Shown piece after piece: positions 21,432 through 30,709 of a stretch of 64,000 bases of DNA. Numbering within the stretch: position 1 is the first letter of the stretch; each line of letters begins with the position of its first letter. A program made the position numbers and the translations under genes. The notes under the pieces were generated by a model. The model searched no databases. It had not been told where the DNA came from and saw only the letters and a program-made list of their open reading frames with translations. This stretch comes from Cytobacillus sp. IB215665 (GTDB lineage: Bacteria; Bacillota; Bacilli; Bacillales; SM2101), in assembly GCF_033963835.1 (NCBI RefSeq), contig NZ_JAXBME010000002.1, positions 186,001-250,000 on the forward strand. Direction: 5' to 3'.

Positions 21432-21848
21432 ATGCGAATCCTTGGATTAGACGTCGGTACTAAAACGATAGGGGTAGCTGTAAGTGACGAAATGGGTTGG
21501 ACTGCCCAAGGTATCGAAACAATTAAAATCGACGAAGAGAGAAATGAATTTAGGTTGGACCGTCTAAAAGAACTCATACAACAATATGAAGTTCAGAAAA
21601 TTGTTGTCGGCTTTCCTAAAAATATGAATGGTACAGTTGGTCCAAGGGGCGAAGCTTGTATAGCATTTGCTAAATTGATTGAAGAAACATTTCAACTTGA
21701 AACCCAATTATGGGACGAGCGTTTATCTACGATGGCTGCTGAACGTGTATTATTAAGTGCAGATGTTAGTCGTAAGAAAAGAAAAAAAGTCATTGACAAA
21801 ATGGCAGCAGTGATGATTTTACAAGGATATTTGGACAGTAAAAACTAA
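21432..21848 (+). CDS. ruvX: Putative pre-16S rRNA nuclease / Holliday-junction resolvase RuvX (YqgF)
   Basis: A 138-residue RNase H-fold nuclease. The first catalytic aspartate is in [18 protein letters not shown], the second acidic position in [17 protein letters not shown], and the third in [15 protein letters not shown]. In E. coli YqgF takes part in 16S rRNA maturation; in other bacteria resolvase activity has been shown. Corresponds to B. subtilis yrrK and overlaps its neighbours tightly (four bases from ireB, 12 from yrzB). Confidence 0.93.
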   Translation: MRILGLDVGTKTIGVAVSDEMGWTAQGIETIKIDEERNEFRLDRLKELIQQYEVQKIVVGFPKNMNGTVGPRGEACIAFAKLIEETFQLETQLWDERLSTMAAERVLLSADVSRKKRKKVIDKMAAVMILQGYLDSKN

Positions 21849-21860
21849 TGAGGTGAAAGT

Positions 21861-22151
21861 ATGACACACAACGAAGATCAAATAACGGTAGTAGATGAAA
21901 ACGGAAATGAACAGCTATGTAAAGTGTTATTTACATTTGAAAATGCTGAATTTGGTAAATCATATGTACTATATTATCCAGTTGGAGCAGACCATGATGA
22001 AGATGAGGATATAGAAATTCATGCATCAAGCTTTGTTCCGAGTGATGACAATAAAGATGGTGAATTACAGCCTATTGAAACTGATGAAGAGTGGGATATG
22101 GTTGAAGAAATGCTAAATACATTCCTTGATGAAAACGAAGATGAAGCGTAA
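21861..22151 (+). CDS. yrzB: DUF1292 protein YrzB
   Basis: A 96-residue, strongly acidic cytoplasmic protein of the DUF1292 family (UPF0473). It has the conserved beta-rich part [20 protein letters not shown] and SYVLYYPVG, then an acidic tail [17 protein letters not shown]. Function unknown. AGGTGAAAGT precedes the ATG. It closes the alaS-ireB-ruvX-yrzB unit, ahead of a large hairpin. Confidence 0.88.
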   Translation: MTHNEDQITVVDENGNEQLCKVLFTFENAEFGKSYVLYYPVGADHDEDEDIEIHASSFVPSDDNKDGELQPIETDEEWDMVEEMLNTFLDENEDEA

Positions 22152-22174
22152 ATTTAGTTATTATTACAGATAAG

Positions 22175-22234
22175 GATCAGGCTGACTCTAATTGTAGCTC
22201 TTTAGCTGCAAATTAGAGTCGGCCTGATCTATTT
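22175..22234 (+). terminator. Long hairpin after yrzB
   Basis: GATCAGGC plus GACTCTAATT pair with AATTAGAGTC plus GGCCTGATC, giving an interrupted stem of about 20 bp with an inner AGCTC/GCT helix. The tail is only partly T-rich, so it is a terminator or RNA-stabilising hairpin. Confidence 0.65.
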
Positions 22235-22298
22235 TAACAGATAAAAAAGTGAGATTTCTCTGAACTATATTTCCTGCATGATGTTTATCATTATTTAC

Positions 22299-22430
22299 GG
22301 TTCTTTTCGTATAAAATTAGTGCCATAAAAAGTGGTTTTGTATGTTAGTCATCGTTTTACAGAAGAAAAGATGTCACGAAAGCTATATGTATACGTGCGT
22401 ATATATCATACATCTATGCGAAAACAGTCT
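22299..22430 (+). repeat. Dispersed TIR element, copy 3
   Basis: It starts GGTTCTTTTCGT, with core AGAAGAAAAGATGTCACGAA and end TGCGAAAACAGTCT. A TACGTGCGTA palindrome lies to the right of the core. The remaining part of the yrzB-mltG gap (22431-22685) shows only a TATAAT at 22655-22660 as a possible mltG -10. Confidence 0.7.
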
Positions 22431-22685
22431 TTTTTATACACATGGCTTTACACCTGAAAGTCACTTTATCTTTTTTCCTGAAGGCAAAATGCATTCAAAT
22501 GAATGACCTCAAGTGCTTGTCTAGGATGAGTGATGCACTTATGTTTTCTGAAAATTACGATTACATTATTATTTTACGATAACACTTAACTCATTTTACC
22601 TGTTAAGATTAGAATAATTTTGTAAGCAAATGGCGAATGATAAAAAAAATGTAGTATAATAGTTCGAGTGAAAGGAGGACACGAT

Positions 22686-23810
22686 ATGTCTGAGAAAGAA
22701 ACACGTAATGAAAAGCAGGAAAAAATTATAGAACAACATAAAGAAGCTAAAATTGTTAGAAGAATTGTACTTGTTATCACCTTAATTTTATTAATTGTAA
22801 TAGCTGGAGTTATTGGAGGCGGCTATGTATATATAAAATCAGCTCTACAACCGGTAGACCCGGAGAATAAGGAAACTGTTAATATTACGATACCGATTGG
22901 TTCTTCATCAACTGCTATTGCAAATATATTAGAGGAAAACGGTCTTATAAAAGATGCTAAAATATTTCGCTATTATATTAAGTTTAAAAATGAATCAGGT
23001 TTTCAAGCTGGAGACTATGAATTGAGTCAGTCAATGACTTTTCAAGAGTTGATCGATAGTATTAAAACCGGTGTAGTTATACAAGATGTTGTTTTTAAAG
23101 TAACGATTCCTGAAGGTAAACAACTATCACAAATCGGTAAAATAATTGCAGAGAAAACGAATTATTCTGAAGATGAAGTGATGGCAAAACTTACAGACAA
23201 AGAGTATATAGCAACGCTTCAATCTCGCTATCCTGATCTCTTGACGGAAGAAATTCTAGGTGAAAATATTAAATATCCCCTTGAAGGATATCTCTTCCCA
23301 GCAACTTACGATTTTTACAAAGAAGATCCTTCTATTGAGGATATTGTAGAAAAAATGTTAGCTAAAACACAAGAAGTATTATTAACTTATGATGCAGAAA
23401 TTGCAGGGTTAGGAATGTCTGCACACACAGTCTTAACAATGGCATCATTAATTGAAGAGGAAGCTACAGCAAAAACTGACAGAGAACAGATATCTAGTGT
23501 ATTTTACAATCGAATGGATATTGGTATGCCGTTACAAACCGACCCTACAGTGTTATACGCATTAGGAAAGCATAAGGAGCGCGTACTATACGAAGATTTA
23601 GAAGTGAATTCTCCATATAACACTTATATGCATGCTGGTTTACCTCCTGGTCCGATTGCTAATGCAGGGGAAATGTCTATCATTGCTGCATTGAATCCAG
23701 CAAGTACAGACTACCTATATTTCTTAGCAGCTCCATCGGGAGATGTCTTTTATGCAAAAACACTTGAAGAACATAATGCTCTAAAAGCACAATATATTAC
23801 GAATGACTAA
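22686..23810 (+). CDS. mltG: Endolytic murein transglycosylase MltG
   Basis: A 374-residue membrane-anchored enzyme that cuts nascent glycan strands and so helps terminate peptidoglycan polymerisation. The order is a charged cytoplasmic N terminus, one transmembrane helix (about residues 28-50), a LysM-like segment (VNITIPIGSSSTAIANILEENGL), and the YceG catalytic domain with the glutamate in LTMASLIEEEA and the conserved DPTVLYALG and SPYNTYMHAGLPPGPI. The ATG at 22686 follows AAAGGAGG; upstream in-frame GTG belongs to that site. Corresponds to yrrL. Confidence 0.93.
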   Translation: MSEKETRNEKQEKIIEQHKEAKIVRRIVLVITLILLIVIAGVIGGGYVYIKSALQPVDPENKETVNITIPIGSSSTAIANILEENGLIKDAKIFRYYIKFKNESGFQAGDYELSQSMTFQELIDSIKTGVVIQDVVFKVTIPEGKQLSQIGKIIAEKTNYSEDEVMAKLTDKEYIATLQSRYPDLLTEEILGENIKYPLEGYLFPATYDFYKEDPSIEDIVEKMLAKTQEVLLTYDAEIAGLGMSAHTVLTMASLIEEEATAKTDREQISSVFYNRMDIGMPLQTDPTVLYALGKHKERVLYEDLEVNSPYNTYMHAGLPPGPIANAGEMSIIAALNPASTDYLYFLAAPSGDVFYAKTLEEHNALKAQYITND

Positions 23811-23847
23811 GAGATCGAAAAATTATATGTATAAAAAATGGTAATTA

Positions 23848-23882
23848 AAGGGGAGGCGGAGAATAATTCGCAATCCCCTTGT
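23848..23882 (+). terminator. Possible terminator hairpin after mltG
   Basis: AAGGGGA and TCCCCTT pair around an inner GCG/CGC step. It lacks a clear T tail, so termination strength is doubtful. Confidence 0.4.
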
Positions 23883-23942
23883 TGTTATGGTAAAATATAT
23901 CGAGTTGTTGGGAGTTCTTTTGTCGAACTCTTCTTTTTTTAA

Positions 23943-24103
23943 GGCTCTTTTCGAAAAGTTTATTGCTTTTGTTACTAAATTAGAATTGTAAGAAGTGGTT
24001 TTATAAGTTTGTATCGTTTTAAAGATGCAAAGATCACACGAACGTTAGATGTAACGAGTTTATATTCTTAGTACGAAAACAACAATTAACGCGAAAACAG
24101 TCT
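23943..24103 (+). repeat. Dispersed TIR element, copy 4
   Basis: It starts GGCTCTTTTCGAAAA and ends AACGCGAAAACAGTCT. The middle contains AAAGATGCAAAGATCACACG, a disrupted form of the core, and GTACGAAAACAACAATTAA near the right end. It occupies most of the mltG-trmR gap. Confidence 0.7.
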
Positions 24104-24143
24104 AATGGAAAAATGATAATCTAGAGGAATGAGGTAGCATAGC

Positions 24144-24791
24144 GTGGATGTCGAGCTAGTGAATACCTATTTAGAGAGTCTCGTAAAAGAGAGGCCCCCT
24201 TTAATACACGAAATGGAGCAGTATGCAAATGAGCACCATGTCCCGATAATGGAGCTCGTTGGAATAGAAGCAATACTACAAATATTACGTATTGCGCAAC
24301 CCAAAAAAATTTTGGAAATTGGAACGGCGATTGGCTATTCTGCTATAAGGATGGCATTAACTTTGCCACATGCAGAAATTGTAACGGTTGAACGTCATAA
24401 ACAAAGATATGACACTGCACTTGATTTCGTAAAAAAGAGCGGACGTTCAAAGCAAATAGATATTTTATTTGGCAATGCCCTTGAACTAGAGGAACAAGTG
24501 AAACATAGAGGTCCATTTGATTTGTTATTTATAGATGCAGCAAAAGGGCAATATAAACGTTTTTTTGAAATGTATAGCCCTATGCTCTCACAAGATACAA
24601 TAATCATTACTGATAATGTTTTATATAAAGGTTTTGTAGCTTCCAAAATTGATACAGAAAATAAGCGTACTAATCAACTTATTAGCAAAATAAGAAATTA
24701 TAACGAGTGGTTAATGAAGAACCCTTTATATGACACAACTATATTACCAGTAGGAGATGGCATGGCAATTAGTAAGCGAAGAGGTGACTAA
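24144..24791 (+). CDS. trmR: tRNA 5-hydroxyuridine methyltransferase (YrrM)
   Basis: A 215-residue class I SAM-dependent O-methyltransferase. The SAM loop ILEIGTAIGYSAIRMA lies at about residues 62-77, motif II is IVTVERHKQRYD, and the metal-binding aspartates sit in DLLFIDAAKGQYKR and IIITDNVLYKG. In B. subtilis TrmR methylates ho5U34 to mo5U34. The following genes trhP1 and trhP2 make the ho5U substrate, so the three form one tRNA-wobble pathway. GTG start. TrhP1 begins four bases after its stop. Confidence 0.88.
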   Translation: MDVELVNTYLESLVKERPPLIHEMEQYANEHHVPIMELVGIEAILQILRIAQPKKILEIGTAIGYSAIRMALTLPHAEIVTVERHKQRYDTALDFVKKSGRSKQIDILFGNALELEEQVKHRGPFDLLFIDAAKGQYKRFFEMYSPMLSQDTIIITDNVLYKGFVASKIDTENKRTNQLISKIRNYNEWLMKNPLYDTTILPVGDGMAISKRRGD

Positions 24792-24794
24792 AAA

Positions 24795-25724
24795 ATGAAG
24801 ATACCAGAATTATTAGTTACCCCTACTTGTGTGGAAGATATTGAACCACTTATTCAAGCAGGGGCTGATGCTTTTATTATAGGTGAACAAAGGTATGGTT
24901 TAAGATTAGCTGGGGAATTTAGTAGAAATGATATTAAAGAAGTAGTACAAATCGCCCATGTGAAAAATAGAAAAGTATATGTAGCTATGAATGGCATATA
25001 TCATAACGACAAAATTGGTGAACTACCAGACTACATTTCTTATTTAAATGAAGTTGGGGTAGATGCAATTGTCTTCGGTGATCCTGCTGTGTTAATGACT
25101 GTGAAAGAGATCGCACCAAATATGAGGTTGCATTGGAACACAGAAACAACAGCTACTAACTGGTATACATGCAACTATTGGGGAAGAAAAGGTGCTGAAC
25201 GTGCTGTCCTAGCTAGAGAGTTAAATATGGATGCGATCCTTGAAATGAAGGAACATGCGAAAGTGAAGCTAGAGGTACAAGTCCATGGTATGACATGTAT
25301 GTTTCATTCAAAACGTTCATTGATTGGTAACTACTTTGAATTCCAAGGTAAGTCTATGGAAGTAAAGAACGATAGTAATAATAAAAATTTATTTCTACAC
25401 GATAATGAAAGAAACAACAAATATCCAATCTTCGAAGACACAAATGGAACACATATTATGAGTCCAAATGATATTTCTATAATAGATGAGTTAGAAGAAA
25501 TGATTGATGCTGGAATAGATAGCTTTAAAATTGATGGAGTATTAAAATCACCTCAATATTTACTAGAGGTTACAAGAAAATATCGATATGCGATGGATTT
25601 GTGTGCCAAAGATCGAGAGCAATACGAAGAACAAAAAGACCAGCTTATTGAAGAAATTGAAAAGATACAACCCCAGAATCGCCCGTTAGATAGTGGGTTT
25701 TTCTTCAAAGAAACAGTTTATTAA
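24795..25724 (+). CDS. trhP1: U32 family tRNA hydroxylation protein, small subunit (YrrN)
   Basis: A 309-residue U32 'peptidase' family protein, about 110 residues shorter than trhP2. It shows the family TIM-barrel motifs (GADAFIIGEQRYGLR, VQVHGMTCMFHSKRSLIGNY, DSFKIDGVLKSPQY). The position that carries the cysteine-rich motif in TrhP2 keeps only one cysteine here, which suggests a partner rather than the main catalytic subunit. B. subtilis yrrN and yrrO are needed for prephenate-dependent 5-hydroxylation of U34. The operon is interrupted just after it by 500 bp of tandem repeats. Confidence 0.87.
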   Translation: MKIPELLVTPTCVEDIEPLIQAGADAFIIGEQRYGLRLAGEFSRNDIKEVVQIAHVKNRKVYVAMNGIYHNDKIGELPDYISYLNEVGVDAIVFGDPAVLMTVKEIAPNMRLHWNTETTATNWYTCNYWGRKGAERAVLARELNMDAILEMKEHAKVKLEVQVHGMTCMFHSKRSLIGNYFEFQGKSMEVKNDSNNKNLFLHDNERNNKYPIFEDTNGTHIMSPNDISIIDELEEMIDAGIDSFKIDGVLKSPQYLLEVTRKYRYAMDLCAKDREQYEEQKDQLIEEIEKIQPQNRPLDSGFFFKETVY

Positions 25725-25726
25725 AG

Positions 25727-26102
25727 AAAAGCGGAAGCGCCTCGTTCATTCCCGACAAGCACTGGAGTCAAATCACAAGAAGGCGTAGTTTGCCTTCGTG
25801 TGATTAGACGAAGTGACCTCGAGGGAATAGGCGTTGGAGCTAGACAAGAGAAAAGCGGAAGCGCCTCGTTCATTCCCGACAAGCACTGGAGTCAAATCAC
25901 AAGAAGGCGTAGTTTGCCTTCGTGTGATTAGACGAAGTGACCTCGAGGGAATAGGCGTTGGAGCTAGACAAGAGAAAAGCGGAAGCGCCTCGTTCATTCC
26001 CGACAAGCACTGGAGTCAAATCACAAGAAGGCGTAGTTTGCCTTCGTGTGATTAGACGAAGTGACCTCGAGGGAATAGGCGTTGGAGCTAGACAAGAGAA
26101 AA
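25727..26102. repeat. Three tandem copies of a 124-bp hairpin-rich repeat
   Basis: GCGGAAGCGCCTCGTTCATT recurs at 25731, 25855 and 25979, exactly 124 bp apart, and the copies look identical. Each unit has nested complements: CATTCCC with GGGAAT, and AATCACAAGAAGGC with GCCTTCGTGTGATT, so it can fold into a long two-part hairpin. A GCTAGACAAGAGAAAAGCGG junction joins the units. Long reading frames through it on both strands arise only because the period and sequence lack stops. Confidence 0.92.
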
Positions 26103-26232
26103 GCGGAAGGCACATGCATATCGGTGACAAGCATAAGAAAAGTCGCAGGAAGGTTGTTTTTATAACCATCTTAGCGGCTTGGCTTATGACTCCAAGGAGA
26201 TAGGTGCTAATGCTAGAACAAAAGAAAAGCTA
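26103..26232. repeat. Diverged fourth copy of the 124-bp repeat
   Basis: It continues the array with GCGGAAGGCACATGC, keeps GACAAGCA and the end GATAGGTGCTAATGCTAGA, but the centre differs, with its own hairpin (GGTTGTTTTTATAACC). It looks like an older copy or a related element. Confidence 0.6.
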
Positions 26233-26254
26233 GACATAAAAGGAGGTAGTAATT

Positions 26255-27526
26255 ATGGTTGCATTAAAAGATGGAATTTCTGCTATGATTAATGGCCAAA
26301 GAGTTATTACTAAAAAGCCTGAGTTACTAGCCCCAGCAGGTAATTTAGAAAAGTTAAAAATAGCTGTTCATTACGGAGCAGATGCGGTGTATATTGGAGG
26401 TCAAGAATATGGCTTACGTTCCAATGCCGATAATTTCTCTCATGAAGAAATGGCAGAAGGGGTTAAGTTCGCCAATGATTATGGTGCTAAAATATATGTA
26501 ACTACAAATATTTATGCTCATAATGAAAATATTGATGGTTTAGAAGAATATTTACAAGGGCTTCAAAGTGCTGGTGTAACAGGAATTATCGTTGCTGATC
26601 CGTTAATTATCGAAACATGTCGACTAGTTGCTCCTAAGTTAGAGGTCCATTTAAGTACACAGCAATCACTTTCTAACTGGAAGGCAGTTCAATTTTGGAA
26701 AGAAGAAGGGCTGGAGCGTGTAGTATTAGGTCGTGAAACGAGTGCGGAAGAGATAAGAGAAATTAAAGAAAAGACAGATATTGAAATTGAGACATTTATT
26801 CATGGGGCAATGTGTATTTCCTATTCAGGGCGTTGTACGTTAAGTAATCATATGACTGCACGTGATTCTAACCGTGGAGGTTGTTGCCAATCTTGTAGAT
26901 GGGATTATGACTTGTATAGCCTTAACTCAAATGATGATGAAGTGGCATTGTTTGAAGAAAATGACGCACCATTTGCAATGAGTCCGAAAGATTTAAAGTT
27001 AGTTGAATCAATTCCAAAAATGATTGACTTAGGTATTGACAGTTTAAAAATTGAAGGTCGTATGAAGTCAATTCATTATGTAGCTACTGTAGTAAGCGTG
27101 TATCGAAAAATTATTGACGCTTATTGTGCTGATCCAGATCATTTTACTATTAAACAAGAATGGCTTGAAGAACTTGATAAATGTGCCAATCGTGAAACAG
27201 CTCCAGCATTTTTTGAGGGTGTACCGGGGTATAAAGAACAAATGTATGGAAATCATAGCAAGAAAACAGCATTTGATTTTGCTGGATTAGTTTTGGACTA
27301 CAATCAAGAATCGAAAATAGTTACTTTACAGCAACGTAATCATTTTAAGCCAGGAGAAGAAATCGAATTTTTTGGGCCAGAAATTGAAAATTTCACTCAA
27401 AAAATCGAAGAAATTTGGGATGAGGATGGGAACGTTCTGGATGCAGCAAGACATCCACTACAAATCATTAAATTTAGAGTGGACAAGGATGTCTTCCCGA
27501 ACAACATGATGCGAAAGGAGAACTAA
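26255..27526 (+). CDS. trhP2: U32 family tRNA hydroxylation protein, large subunit (YrrO)
   Basis: A 423-residue U32 family protein with the signature [19 protein letters not shown] followed by the cysteine cluster GGCCQSCRW, which in this family is thought to hold an iron-sulphur cluster. A C-terminal beta domain (about residues 335-420) carries [13 protein letters not shown]. With TrhP1 it is expected to hydroxylate U34 in tRNAs. AAGGAGG precedes the ATG. One base separates it from udk. Confidence 0.9.
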   Translation: MVALKDGISAMINGQRVITKKPELLAPAGNLEKLKIAVHYGADAVYIGGQEYGLRSNADNFSHEEMAEGVKFANDYGAKIYVTTNIYAHNENIDGLEEYLQGLQSAGVTGIIVADPLIIETCRLVAPKLEVHLSTQQSLSNWKAVQFWKEEGLERVVLGRETSAEEIREIKEKTDIEIETFIHGAMCISYSGRCTLSNHMTARDSNRGGCCQSCRWDYDLYSLNSNDDEVALFEENDAPFAMSPKDLKLVESIPKMIDLGIDSLKIEGRMKSIHYVATVVSVYRKIIDAYCADPDHFTIKQEWLEELDKCANRETAPAFFEGVPGYKEQMYGNHSKKTAFDFAGLVLDYNQESKIVTLQQRNHFKPGEEIEFFGPEIENFTQKIEEIWDEDGNVLDAARHPLQIIKFRVDKDVFPNNMMRKEN

Positions 27527-27527
27527 G

Positions 27528-28163
27528 ATGGGGAAGAAGCCGGTGGTAATAGGTGTAGCTGGAGGTTCTGGCTCTGGGAAAACAAGTGTTACTAAAGCAA
27601 TTTACGAGCATTTGAAAGAGCATTCGATTTTAATCCTTGAGCAAGACTACTATTACAAAGACCAAAGTAATTTATCTATAGAAGAACGACGTAAAACAAA
27701 TTATGATCATCCGTTAGCATTTGACAACGATTTACTAATTGATCATATAGAATCGCTGCTTGCATTTGAAAGCATTAACAAGCCAGTATATGATTTTACA
27801 ATTGATACAAGATCAGAAGAGGTTATCCTTGTTGAACCAAAAGATGTCATTATCCTTGAAGGCATGTTAGTTTTAGAAGATGAACGCTTGAGGAATTATA
27901 TGGATATTAAGCTATATGTAGATACTGATGCAGATATAAGGATTACACGTCGAATATTGAGGGATATTAAGGAGAGAGGACGAACTGTAGATTCAGTCAT
28001 TGATCAATATGTGTCTGTAGTACGCCCTATGCACAATCAATTTATTGAACCATCGAAACGTTATGCTGACATAATCATCCCTGAAGGGGGACGTAATCAT
28101 GTTGCAATTGACCTAATGGTAACAAAAATTCAAACAATTCTTGAACAAAAGTCTATTTTGTAA
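27528..28163 (+). CDS. udk: Uridine kinase
   Basis: A 211-residue nucleoside kinase of the pyrimidine salvage pathway that phosphorylates uridine and cytidine. The P-loop [17 protein letters not shown] is at residues 9-25; [11 protein letters not shown] and [13 protein letters not shown] are family motifs; [21 protein letters not shown] is the lid. It starts just after trhP2 and is followed by a strong hairpin. Confidence 0.95.
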   Translation: MGKKPVVIGVAGGSGSGKTSVTKAIYEHLKEHSILILEQDYYYKDQSNLSIEERRKTNYDHPLAFDNDLLIDHIESLLAFESINKPVYDFTIDTRSEEVILVEPKDVIILEGMLVLEDERLRNYMDIKLYVDTDADIRITRRILRDIKERGRTVDSVIDQYVSVVRPMHNQFIEPSKRYADIIIPEGGRNHVAIDLMVTKIQTILEQKSIL

Positions 28164-28221
28164 TACGATAGCATAGATAAATGTAAATGCAATCATTGTA
28201 TAATATTCATATCTTTGGCAT

Positions 28222-28266
28222 GACAATTTTAATGATACGTGATTAATTATCATTAAAATTGTCGTC
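28222..28266 (+). terminator. Hairpin between udk and greA
   Basis: GACAATTTTAATGATA and TATCATTAAAATTGTC are perfect 16-bp complements. The downstream tail GTCTTTAAG is only weakly T-rich. Confidence 0.65.
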
Positions 28267-28348
28267 TTTAAGATATTCGTAAATGGTAATTGTACATATG
28301 TTAGAATAATTCAAACTTTGATCGTTAATAACAAGAGGAGTGAAGGGA

Positions 28349-28825
28349 ATGGCAGCTGAAAAAGTATTTCCAATGACAGCAGCAGGTAAGGAAAAATTAG
28401 AGCAGGAATTAGAAACTTTAAAATCAGTACGTCGTAAAGAGGTAGTTGAACGTATAAAAATTGCACGTAGTTTTGGTGACCTTTCTGAGAATTCTGAGTA
28501 TGATTCAGCAAAGGAAGAACAAGCATTTGTTGAAGGAAGAATTACAACAATTGAAAATATGATTAGAAATGCCAAAATTATTGAAGAAGACTCCAGTAAT
28601 TCAAATATGGTTTCTATAGGAAAATCTGTTACATTTGTTGAACTACCGGATGGTGAAGAAGAAACGTATACGATCGTAGGTAGTGCTGAAGCTGATCCAT
28701 TTGAAGGGAAGATCTCAAATGACTCACCTATTGCCAAAAGTCTAATTGGCAAGCAAATAGGTGAAGAAGTACAAGTTCAAACGCCTGGTGGAGAAATGTT
28801 AGTGAAAATAGTATCCGTCCAATAG
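28349..28825 (+). CDS. greA: Transcription elongation factor GreA
   Basis: A 158-residue factor that rescues backtracked RNA polymerase by inserting a coiled coil into the secondary channel. The N-terminal coiled coil (about residues 8-75) contains [20 protein letters not shown] and [15 protein letters not shown], with the acidic tip residues D and E that coordinate the second magnesium ion. The C-terminal FKBP-like domain ends with [14 protein letters not shown] 28349 follows GAGGAG by eight bases. Its terminator overlaps the pbpI ribosome site. Confidence 0.96.
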   Translation: MAAEKVFPMTAAGKEKLEQELETLKSVRRKEVVERIKIARSFGDLSENSEYDSAKEEQAFVEGRITTIENMIRNAKIIEEDSSNSNMVSIGKSVTFVELPDGEEETYTIVGSAEADPFEGKISNDSPIAKSLIGKQIGEEVQVQTPGGEMLVKIVSVQ

Positions 28826-28836
28826 GTTTTAATCCG

Positions 28837-28873
28837 AAACACCTTGTCAAAACTGTTGATGAGGTGTTTTTTT
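28837..28873 (+). terminator. greA terminator whose 3' arm contains the pbpI ribosome site
   Basis: AAACACCTTGTC pairs with GATGAGGTGTTT across a nine-base loop, followed by seven T residues that run into the pbpI ATG. The GAGGTG that serves as the pbpI Shine-Dalgarno is inside the 3' arm. Confidence 0.8.
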
Positions 28874-30640
28874 ATGCATGTTAGAAAAAGAACCATAAAT
28901 TTATCTGTTGTTGTAATTATTTTTATCATAGCCCTGATCATTAGACTTATACAAATCCAGCTTATTCAAACAGAAGAGTTTTCAAAGCACAAAATCAATT
29001 TATTAGAAGCAAGTGTTTCACAACGCACTCAGCAGGTTGTAATTGACCAAGGACGTGGGAAGTTTGTTGATAAAAATAATGAACCATTAACATATGTTAA
29101 TCAGCCTAGCTTAATTTTATTTCCATTTCTCAAGAATATGGACTGGCCAATCGAACAAGTTGCTCGTTTAATAAATGTGTCTCCAGAAAAGTTAAATGTG
29201 GCAGTAAAAACTGCAAACGAACCTATTGTATTTGAAGAGGGGAAGGCATTTACCTTAACAGATACTCAAATGACAGAGATAAATAATTTGAAGATCCCAG
29301 GTGTTTTTGCTGTGAATCGGCAGAATGAAATGCCAGACAAAATTGCAGAACATTTAATTGGTTTAGTACGTGAATATGAGCAAGCATCAGTACAAAGTGA
29401 AGAAGTCAAAGGAGCAAAATCGATTAGTCTAAAAGGTGGTATTTCTGGTCTGCAAAAACAGTTTAATGAATTTGTCTTGCCAGAAGCACAATCTAAGCTC
29501 CTGTATCATGTAGATGGAAAAAATGGACCGTTGTTTGGCTTAGAAGTAAAATATACTGAGCCAGCAAACCCTTTTTACCCTGTAACTATCAAAACAACGA
29601 TTGACAAAGAAATTCAAATTGCAGCAGAAAAAATTGTGAACAAACACCAACTTAATGATGGTGGCCTAGTATTAATTGATATAGATACAAATGACGTGGT
29701 TGCAATGGTAAGTGTACCATCAATTAATCATTCAGACCCGTACGTGGATGATGCATTAGAAAATAGAATGTTAACAGTGCAAACCCCAGGATCTGTGTTT
29801 AAACCAGTTATTGCTGCTGCAGCGATTGAACACAATTTATTACAATCGAATCGTGTATTTGATTGTGACTTAGATATGTATGGAGAGGGTAAGTCACAGT
29901 ATCTTTCTGGTATGTTAAACTTTGAGGAAAGCTTTGCTAATAGTTGTAATTATACATTTTCAGTATTAGCTCAAGAGCTTATGGAATTAAGCTCGCAAAG
30001 TATTGAAGTATATGCTACTAAACTAGGTTTAATAAATCCTGTAATTTGGAATGGGGATGTATTTCATTTTGAAGATTTTAACCAACTGCCATACGCAGGG
30101 ACAGGAACGATATGGTTTGAAGAATCTGATAAGACATCTCCGAAAGCTATTGCACAAACTGCAAATGGACAAAAAAATGTTAAAGTTACGCCATTGGCTA
30201 TTGCAAATATGATGGCTACAATTGCAAGAGGTGGTAAAGAGCTGCAAGTAAGAGTAGTCAGTGATATACTATATAAAAATGAAACAACACTATATTCATT
30301 TCCTATACAAACAGTTAAAGACAATCAACCCCTTTCACCTTATACGATTTTAAAATTACAGCAACTTCTCCGTACAGTTGTTTTGGAAGGTACAGGAAGG
30401 GCGTTTCAAGGGAATTCATATGAGGTCGCTGGTAAATCAGGAACAGCTCAACTAGGTATTAAGAATGATAATGGTGAGGAATTACATAATAAATGGTTTG
30501 CGGGGTATTTTCCTGTGCAAAATCCCAAATATGCACTTGTTGTAGTTGATTTAAAACAACAAGAAAACAATGCTGTGACAAATGATGTCTTCTATGAAAT
30601 AATTGAAACAATATATGAAATTGAAGAAGGTAGCTCATAA
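28874..30640 (+). CDS. pbpI: Class B penicillin-binding protein (PbpI/YrrR)
   Basis: A 588-residue bitopic transpeptidase. An N-terminal membrane helix (about residues 10-30; LSVVVIIFIIALIIRLIQ) is followed by the pedestal domain and the transpeptidase domain with the active serine in TPGSVFKPV, the SxN motif in ANSCNYTF and the KSG triad in VAGKSGTAQLG. B. subtilis PbpI is a sporulation-associated SigF/SigG-type PBP paralogous to SpoVD. The ATG at 28874 is chosen because GAGGTG lies upstream at seven-base spacing. That site is buried in the greA terminator. Confidence 0.88.
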   Translation: MHVRKRTINLSVVVIIFIIALIIRLIQIQLIQTEEFSKHKINLLEASVSQRTQQVVIDQGRGKFVDKNNEPLTYVNQPSLILFPFLKNMDWPIEQVARLINVSPEKLNVAVKTANEPIVFEEGKAFTLTDTQMTEINNLKIPGVFAVNRQNEMPDKIAEHLIGLVREYEQASVQSEEVKGAKSISLKGGISGLQKQFNEFVLPEAQSKLLYHVDGKNGPLFGLEVKYTEPANPFYPVTIKTTIDKEIQIAAEKIVNKHQLNDGGLVLIDIDTNDVVAMVSVPSINHSDPYVDDALENRMLTVQTPGSVFKPVIAAAAIEHNLLQSNRVFDCDLDMYGEGKSQYLSGMLNFEESFANSCNYTFSVLAQELMELSSQSIEVYATKLGLINPVIWNGDVFHFEDFNQLPYAGTGTIWFEESDKTSPKAIAQTANGQKNVKVTPLAIANMMATIARGGKELQVRVVSDILYKNETTLYSFPIQTVKDNQPLSPYTILKLQQLLRTVVLEGTGRAFQGNSYEVAGKSGTAQLGIKNDNGEELHNKWFAGYFPVQNPKYALVVVDLKQQENNAVTNDVFYEIIETIYEIEEGSS

Positions 30641-30709
30641 AATTATATAATAGGTACCTATCTAATGATACAATTAGACATATACATATAAGAGTAAGGA
30701 GGACTTTTT

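Noticed and set aside
25773-26203. Open frames of 73-90 codons on both strands between trhP1 and trhP2
   Set aside because: They are produced by the 124-bp tandem repeat; identical peptides recur at the repeat period and no ribosome site precedes them.
25727-26232. Possible CRISPR array
   Set aside because: Units are contiguous 124-bp copies without variable spacers, and no cas gene is present.
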